From Chalciporus piperatus (taxonomy: Eukaryota > Basidiomycota > Agaricomycetes > Boletales > Boletaceae), in the NCBI GenBank assembly GCA_038093975.1, contig JBBPTG010000198.1:1-45534 (forward strand): 45,534 bases of DNA, in the 5' to 3' direction. The notes under the pieces were generated by a model. That model searched no databases, was not told where the DNA came from, and was given only the letters and a program-made list of their open reading frames with translations. Numbering within the stretch: position 1 is the stretch's first letter; every line of letters begins with the position of its first letter. Below are positions 38,921 through 45,534 of this stretch, piece after piece. Made by a program: the position numbers and the translations under genes.

Positions 38921-41900
38921 TCACAACTCCGTATGGGGGACACTTTCCCCACCCCAAGCTTCTTCGACGAGTGCTGAAACAGCCTCCTCCGGATCAACAT
39001 TTGACCCGCTCGACGAACGATCTGCATCGCTGAGCTGTTCAACTTTACCCATTGCCTCCAACACCTCCTCTCGACTCCGCCCAATGACGACAGGCGGAAC
39101 AGATTCGGGTACCTCCTTGCTGACATCTTCTCGCGTCGGTACTGGTAGAATGGAGGCTACCGGTTCTGCGTCAACGTCAGGTTCAACGATGGACCCTTTC
39201 TCTTCCTCCTTTTGTGTAGCACCATTACCATGGTTGTTGAATGCACGCTCCCCATCTCGTTTTATCCGACGCAACCGTGTCTCAAATCCGATGACGACAT
39301 CTTGAACTTCAGATTCTAGGTCTTGGAAAATAGGCATGATCGGATTGGTTACCACCACGTCGGGATGCGTCCCGTTTTGAACCGAAGCAGCCTCGTGAGC
39401 GTACTGTTCGCTGCCTAAGGTACCATCAGCTTCCTTTACATAGTTTTGAGTTATTGAAAATGAAACCGATACGCACTGCCTATCAAACCGTGGTATCGTT
39501 GCCAGTCGTTATACGTCACGTCGTCCAGCCAAGCATAATCAAGTCCAAGGTCCAATTGTCCTTTCTCTGCAACCCCACGCACTTCGGCAGTGACGGTGGC
39601 GACCTGAGGCGATTTTAGCTAATGCCTGAGACCAAACAAACTATGGGAATAGTTATGTGGAGTTTTACGAACCTCTTCAAGTTCCTTGTCGAGCATGAGC
39701 TTGTACCAGGCGTTCACGACCCCTTCGGTGGTCAGTAGACGTTCGCTGAACTTGTCTCCCACTCGCTCCACGACGCGGTCCCAGAGACCTAGCTTCTCGT
39801 CCGTCTTCCTATTTTCTCCCTTGAGATTCTTGAGATAAATCTCTGCGCCCTTGAGATATTTCTCCGCCTCGCCGACGAGCTCGTCGATCGACTTGCGTAT
39901 CTCGACAGAGGAAGACAGGTCGGTAGCAGCCACTTCACGCAGAGCAGTCAAGCGACTCTGAAGTTGCGCGGTGCTACGGTCCATCTGTGCCCGGATCTCT
40001 GCCTCACACTTGGCCTGGCGAGCCTCGATGTCAGCGCGCTTGCGGGCGATCTCCTCAGCCTCGAGACGAAGCCGTTCAGCCTGTTCCGCGTCTGTCTCAG
40101 CAGGGGGACTGGGGGAAACCGCAATGAACTCCTGAGCACCGTCAGCATTTGTCAGCGGCTCGTCAAGACCCAACTCGGCATAAAAGGCGTCCAGGTCGAT
40201 TTCATCCTCAGCACGCAACTTGGGAGGGGGTGGCATCGACGAAGCAGCTGCGACGGGCATTTTAGACGGTGTCGCTGATGCCTGAGTCACGGTAGACTCT
40301 TCTGTCACGGGGGGAACTGATGACGATGTCGGGATCCCTGTTGCGGAGGGTGAGGGTGCATCCTCTACTTCCACGTTCTCAACAGGAGTGGGAGTAACCA
40401 CCGAGTCGCCAGTGGATTCCGCTGTGAATGCAGCTTCGCTAGAGGAGGGGGATGGGGGTGGGGGTGGGGGTGGGGAAGGGGTTTCGTGCAACGTTTCTGA
40501 AACCACAGACTCGGCGCTTAGGGGGGTTTCCACCTGCATGGGCTCGTTATCGTTTTGCGTGCATGTCACTGATTCTGCAACGGGTGTGAGAGTCGGTTCC
40601 CCCATAGCAGATTGTTCTCCCGTAGGAGTGGTCACAGTGGCATCCTCGCTAAGCGATGAGGACACTGACTGAATATCGGGCTCCGCGGAAATACTCTGAT
40701 AGGTAGGCGTAGTGGAGGACGTGGACGTGGACGTGAAGGAAGGGGTGGTTTCGAATTCAACTGCTGTCTGCAGCACCGTGAACACGGGTTCCGACACCAG
40801 TGGTTCACGTTCTGGTGTGACCTCATGTACGACCTGTTTCCCCCTGCTCAGCTCCTTGACCTTCTCCCACATCTTTGCGACATGAGGGTCGACAAATTTC
40901 TGACGTTGGTCTTGGAGGAATAGCGCGAACTGTTGGAGTGCAAGGCCAATTCGCTTCGCCAATGGAACAGCATACGGTTTGGTCGCATAATATCCGTCTT
41001 TGGTCCTGGTCACCGCCAGAAGGATATAGGGCTCCGCTTGGTACTGCCATCGCTGAAGATTATAAAATGCGGCTTGAGCGCCAGGGACGACGCGCTGCTC
41101 GTATGTCTGCACTGCGCGTAAGCGATAAGGCTCCACTTGAGATTTGACCAGGTCGATTTGGGGCGCGACGTGTTTTTCCCATTGAGGGAGAACATGTCTA
41201 TTCCATTGTGGAACGACGCGTTGATTCCATTCTGGTACGATACGGTTCTCCCATTGGGGGACGACATGGAGGTTCCATTCTTCGTGAGCACGGTAAATGA
41301 TCGGGGTAGTGATTTCGACAGCGCGGTGGATATAAGGTTTCGCACGTTCGACGTGAGGCGCAATAGAGGGGTGGGCGAAGGCGGCCTGTATTGGGGGAAT
41401 GATGTAGGGGTCGAGTACGATGCGTTTGTACTCAGTCAAGCCGCGACAAATAGGAGATTGGAGGTGCGTATCCTGAGGACATACGGAGAACGTGTAGATG
41501 GTGAAAGCGAGGAGTAGAAATTTGGTAAGGAAGTCAAGGAAGGCTTGGAAGTTGGATTTTCGATATTTGTTCTGCGTTCGGTTAGGGAGAATGTCACGGT
41601 GAATCAAAGGACATACTCACTTTTCCATGCTTTTTGGCCCTCTTTGACTTGTTTCCGGAGTGGTCGTCCTATAAACAGAGTGAGCCCCTCGAGTATACAG
41701 GACTGTCGAGCACAAAGGGACCCAAACTATCTGGCCCCAGTAGAATCGAGCAGGATGGGGCCGCCTCACACGGAAAGCAACCCGACTAACCGAGCGGAGA
41801 ATGACTGCGAAGAACACTCACAAGACCATTTCCGTGATCTTTATGACCATTTGAACTCGAGCCTGCAACTGAGACTGCAGGCTCATTCGAAGCAGAGTTG

Positions 41901-42022
41901 TTTGGCACGTTCGAAGCGTCCTTTGAGAGAGAGGTCCGTGGCGGACGTTGTGCTCCCTGAGCGGAGTGAGATTGCGCCAGTGGTGCTGATGGCACGACTG
42001 GTGTTCTGCGAGTGACGACCAT
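38921..42022 (-). CDS. Membrane-anchored coiled-coil protein with Trp-Pro octapeptide repeats
   Basis: Exons on the minus strand: 42022-41822, 41668-41621, 41571-39673, 39603-39477, 39429-38921; all phases agree, 927 residues. The N-terminal 83 residues are hydrophilic and basic near the end. One hydrophobic segment (FLTKFLLLAFTIYTFSV, about 95-111) is the likely membrane anchor. Then five 8-residue repeats W-N/E-x-H/R-V-V-P-Q/E (41277-41158), a helical Tyr/Pro-rich region (VEPYRLRAVQTYEQRVVPGA), a Ser/Thr/Pro-rich disordered region with a proline run, and a charged coiled coil (EAEEIARKRADIEARQAKCE and on). The C-terminus is acidic. I recognise no named family; the arrangement suggests an organelle-surface or tethering protein, which is inference. 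Confidence 0.7.
41158..41277 (-). repeat. Five 24-bp coding repeats (octapeptide W-x3-V-x-P-Q)
   Basis: Translated units WNLHVVPQ, WENRIVPE, WNQRVVPQ, WNRHVLPQ, WEKHVAPQ run without gaps over exactly 120 bp. The DNA units differ at many positions, while W and P are invariant. Confidence 0.95.
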
Positions 42023-42213
42023 GGCGTGTTCAAGATGGTGTTAGGTAGGTTTGGCTGAAACGAAGGGCCTGTGATATACTAAGAGTGTGGTTAGATAGTT
42101 CTGGGCATGAAGGCCGAGTCAACGGTGCTCAGCGTTAACGTTTTAATTTTGTTCGGTTGTGGATTCAACGACCAACCTCATACCTGGTTGGCACAGCCAC
42201 ACAAATGATGTAA
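42023..42213. promoter_or_regulatory. Short region between the 927-residue gene and the LINE
   Basis: About 190 bp that should hold the promoter of the minus-strand gene; the LINE begins at or near its right end. The exact LINE 5' junction could not be placed. Confidence 0.4.
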
Positions 42214-45200
42214 GCGCTAGGGGCGACAGCAGGTGGAGCTGCAACTGCAGCAAACGGCGTACAAGCCAATCCAAATCCTATACTACCCGTACAAAACCAA
42301 CACACCCAAGTGCGCACAACACACTCGAGAGCGAACATACTAATCGCGACATTAAATATGAAAGGCAGATCATCAATCGCTAACAACCCAATATCCAAAT
42401 GGACCGACATTAACAGAACCCTACGACAGAAACAAATTGGCATACTATGCCTACAAGAAACGCACCTCGAGCAACAACACATCGACTCCATTAAAACCCT
42501 CTTCGGACGCCGCCTCACAATATACAATTCAGCCAGCTTAAACAACCCCGGCGCATCGGCAGGAGTAGCTTTCGTAATTAACAAAGAGAAGGTCAAAACA
42601 GATCAAATAGAAATACTAGAACTAATACCGGGCAGAGCGATGATGCTAACGATACGCTGGCACAACGATAACAGCTTACGTATACTAAACATCTATGCCC
42701 CGAACGCACCACAAGCCCACCCCCAATTCTGGACTGATATCCAACAAAAACTATCCGATCTAGACATCGCAAGCACAGATATCTTACTCGGAGACTTTAA
42801 CCTAGTTGAAGACAAAATCGACAGAGCACCAGCCCGGTTCGACGACTTCACCGCAACAGAAGCACTAAAGACCTTCAGAGAACACCTCGACCTCCAAGAC
42901 ACCTGGCGCCATGAAAACCCAACATCACGGTCGTTCACATTCGTGAGCAACACACAATCCATGTCACGACTAGACCGTGTGTACGCAAATAGACAGCATA
43001 TGCGCGCCCTATACAACTGGGACATAACGGACACAGCGATACCATCCGACCACAAGATGGTGTTGGTGCGTGTCGTCCCGCCCCGCACGCCATACGTAGG
43101 CGCAGGCAGATGGACAGTCCCATTGTCCATCATAAATGACCAAAACCTAATCAAACAGATCACAGACATCGGAACAGAGCTACAGAACAAACTGCTCGAA
43201 CACCCCCCGCACGGAACAGAGCCACAAAAACTCTGGTCTAACTTCAAAAGAGAAATAGCTACCATAGCCAAGAAAGCAGGTAAGACCCAACTCGCAAAAA
43301 TGACAAACAAAATGAACGCCATTAAAAAAGACATCCAAGCGCTCGAACAACGACCAGAAATAGATCAAATACAAGAACAGCGAATGAACATAGCGATCCT
43401 CCAACAAGAACTGCGCTACCTGGAACAGAAACGAAATAAAAACGCGCAAGCAAGAGCCCGCACCCAATGGCATGAAAAAGGTGAACAACTGAACAAATAC
43501 TGGACGAGACTAAACACCCCCCGCCGACCCAGAGACATAATATATTCACTACACGACCCAGTCCGAAACAAACTCACAACGAAGTCATCAGAAATGGCAA
43601 AAATCGCCCACCAACACCACGACGAACTGCAGAAGTCGGAACTATTAGACCCCAATGACCCGGCAAGACAAGCCGCTCAAGAACAAGTACTGTCGCAAAT
43701 CCCCGAGTCGCAAAAATTCCACCCCCAGGACTCAGATCTGCACCACCTCATAACAACTGACCAAGTAATCAACGCGCTCTCATCGTCCAAGAATGGCACC
43801 GCGACTGGCCTAGACGGTCTTCCATACGAACTATGGAAAGCGCTACACGAGGAACACATCAAAAACTCTAAAATGAACAAACCATCATTCGACATCTCAC
43901 TCTGCCTAACCCAGGTATTTAACAACATCCAGACACAAGGAACTGACCCGTCCACCAACTTCTCGATAGGATGGATGTGCCCCCTTTTCAAGAAAAAGGA
44001 CAGAACAAAAATAGAAAACTATAGGCCCATCACGCTACTAAACACAGACTACAAAATAATGACGAAAGCGCTAGCAACACAAATAGCCAGGCACGCCTGC
44101 ACGCTCCTCCACCCAGATCAAACCGGATTTGTACCAACGAGATCTATATTCGACCCCATACGGCTAGCAGAAACGATGTGCACGTATGCCGACTACATGG
44201 AAGTGAACGGAGCCATAGTAGCCTTAGACCAAGAAAAAGCATACGACAAAATAGATCACAAATACCTAATAGACACACTGAGAACTTTCCGTCTCCCCGA
44301 ACTCTTCATATTCACTGTCGAGACACTATACAAAAACGCATACACAGAAATAATGATTAACGGGGTACGAAGCAAACCATACCGAGTAACAAGAGGAGTA
44401 CGCCAAGGCGACCCCCTATCCTGCCTTCTCTTCGACCTAGCAATAGAACCACTAGCGGCGACCATACGAAACTCACCCGACCTAACCGGCTTTAACATCC
44501 CCGGTGTCAACAAAAAAGTAATCATAAACCTATACGCCGACGACACGACCATTTATCTGTCTGAAACGGACAAATACAACACCCTAGAAACGATCCTCCA
44601 GACATGGTGTAGAGCGTCAGGAGCAAAGTTCAATCTAGAAAAAACAGAAATCATACCAATAGGAACAAAACCCCACAGAGAGAGAATAGCGGCCACACGG
44701 CGACTCCACCCCGACGACCAACCTCTAACCCAAGGAATAAAAATAGCAACCGACGGGAACCCAACCCGCATCCTAGGGGCATGGATTGGGAACGAGATGG
44801 AACAGGCGCAACCATGGAGCCCAATAATAGACAAAATCAAAGATGCCCTAGACAGATGGGCAGAAACAAGACCCACGCTAGACGCGAAACGACTAATAAT
44901 CCAAATGTTAGTAGGCGGCATGACCCAATTCTTGACAAAAGCGCAAGGAATGCCCAACACAGTGGTTAAATCCTTGCAACGGATCACGCAAAGCTTCCTC
45001 TGGGACGGCGGCCGAACCCCCCCAGGCATGAGCCAAGCACAACTGACAAAGCCAAAGAGTCTAGGAGGTATAAACCTACTAGACATTGACGCCCGGAATC
45101 AGGCCATAGATTTGACATGGCTAAGAACATACCTAGACCTGTCGCCAACACGCCCAACGTGGGCCTTCGTCACAGACGCTATAATCAATAATGTCAACAA

Positions 45201-45534
45201 AAACGGAATACAGAACCTACAGGACATCAACACCTTCCTAACAACCACCCGCCCGTCAGGACGGCAACCAAGGACCGGGAAACAAATACCAAGGGCAGTA
45301 GCGTCATTACTCCAAACCGCCAGAAAACATAAACTCACCTTCGCCCCCCGGAAACTGTCAAAATCCCTAAAAAGACAACTACCAGCGTGGTACCATGTAG
45401 GAGTCCCACCTAACCAGTACCATAAAGGACGAAATGCATGCCTGAAGAATAAACACAAGGCCGCCTACATCAGAGACCTGATAAAAATAAGTAAAAGACT
45501 AACCCGGCACGACACGAAGCATAACCCAGGGACA
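42214..45534 (+). mobile_element. Non-LTR retrotransposon (LINE, probable Tad1 type), cut by the window edge
   Basis: One frame is open from just after a TAA at 42211-42213 to the last base of the window (about 1,107 codons), so the element continues to the right. The endonuclease/reverse transcriptase gene is intact as far as visible. No ORF1 was seen upstream, so the copy is probably 5'-truncated or its ORF1 is lost. The coding strand is rich in A and C and poor in G, unlike the neighbouring host genes. Confidence 0.9.
42214..45534 (+). CDS. LINE ORF2: AP-type endonuclease and reverse transcriptase, 3' end off window
   Basis: The first in-frame ATG is at 42358, inside ILIATLNMKGRSS, the first strand of an exonuclease-endonuclease-phosphatase domain, so the real start may be upstream or missing. 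The endonuclease motifs follow: LCLQETH, ILLGDFNLVEDKID, SMSRLDRVYANRQ and PSDHKMV. A coiled-coil linker lies near 43260-43460. The RT motifs are complete: WMCPLFKKKDRTKIENYRPI, ALDQEKAYDKIDH (catalytic Asp), RGVRQGDPLSCLLFDLAIEP and LYADDTTIYL (YADD box). TKPKSLGGINLLDIDARNQA is a typical downstream LINE segment. No RNase H domain is reached before the edge. The protein would nick target DNA and copy the element RNA onto it. No stop or frameshift appears in 3.3 kb. Confidence 0.92.

Noticed and set aside
39430..39480. A second GC-donor intron in the 927-residue gene
   Set aside because: A normal GT donor at 39476 with acceptor at 39430 gives an open frame, so no non-canonical site is needed.
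42165..45458. Many minus-strand ORFs opposite the LINE
   Set aside because: Antisense shadows; the plus frame has complete endonuclease and RT motifs.

Overview
The window looks like nuclear DNA of an Agaricomycete-type basidiomycete. Genes carry many short GT-AG introns (about 40-75 nt), gene families are typical of mushrooms and relatives (F-box, MYND, NCS1 permease, ubiquitin-like/SH3 protein, PIF/Harbinger elements with a Myb/SANT partner), and the transposons are fungal types. The species cannot be named from the sequence. Exon models were built by hand from splice signals and reading-frame continuity; nothing was aligned to a database.

Region 1 (1-13127) is a transposon nest. A decayed Ty3/gypsy-like LTR retrotransposon (gag, protease, integrase; reverse transcriptase and RNase H missing) is split inside its integrase by a 6.6-kb DNA element (2470-9104, 12-bp perfect inverted ends, direct repeat of up to 9 bp). 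That element carries genes of unknown function and is itself split by a 2.9-kb fold-back element made of satellite arrays (4879-7815). Removing each insertion with one copy of its direct repeat restores an open reading frame. Immediately downstream lies an apparently complete PIF/Harbinger transposon (10398-13124) with perfect 47-bp inverted repeats, a TTA target duplication, a DDE transposase and a Myb/SANT-like partner. It sits in what appears to be an intron of a frameshifted F-box gene (13166-14044).

Region 2 (13-28.5 kb) is rich in ubiquitin-related genes: the broken F-box gene, a coiled-coil RING protein (15012-16891), a nine-exon gene joining a helical N-terminus, a ubiquitin-like domain, a zinc ribbon and two SH3 domains (17151-19400, minus), an NCS1 permease (20187-22534), and a complete Doa10/MARCH6 ERAD ubiquitin ligase (23154-28464).

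Region 3 (28.5-42 kb) has a gene-poor 2 kb, then housekeeping genes: an acidic unknown protein, exosome subunit RRP4, a MYND zinc-finger protein, exon-junction protein Y14/RBM8A, an HP1-like chromodomain/chromoshadow protein, and a 927-residue membrane-anchored coiled-coil protein with an octapeptide repeat.

Region 4 (about 42.2 kb to the right edge) is a non-LTR (LINE) retrotransposon of probable Tad1 type. Its endonuclease/reverse transcriptase frame is open for about 1,107 codons and runs off the window, beginning roughly 190 bp upstream of the start codon of the neighbouring gene.
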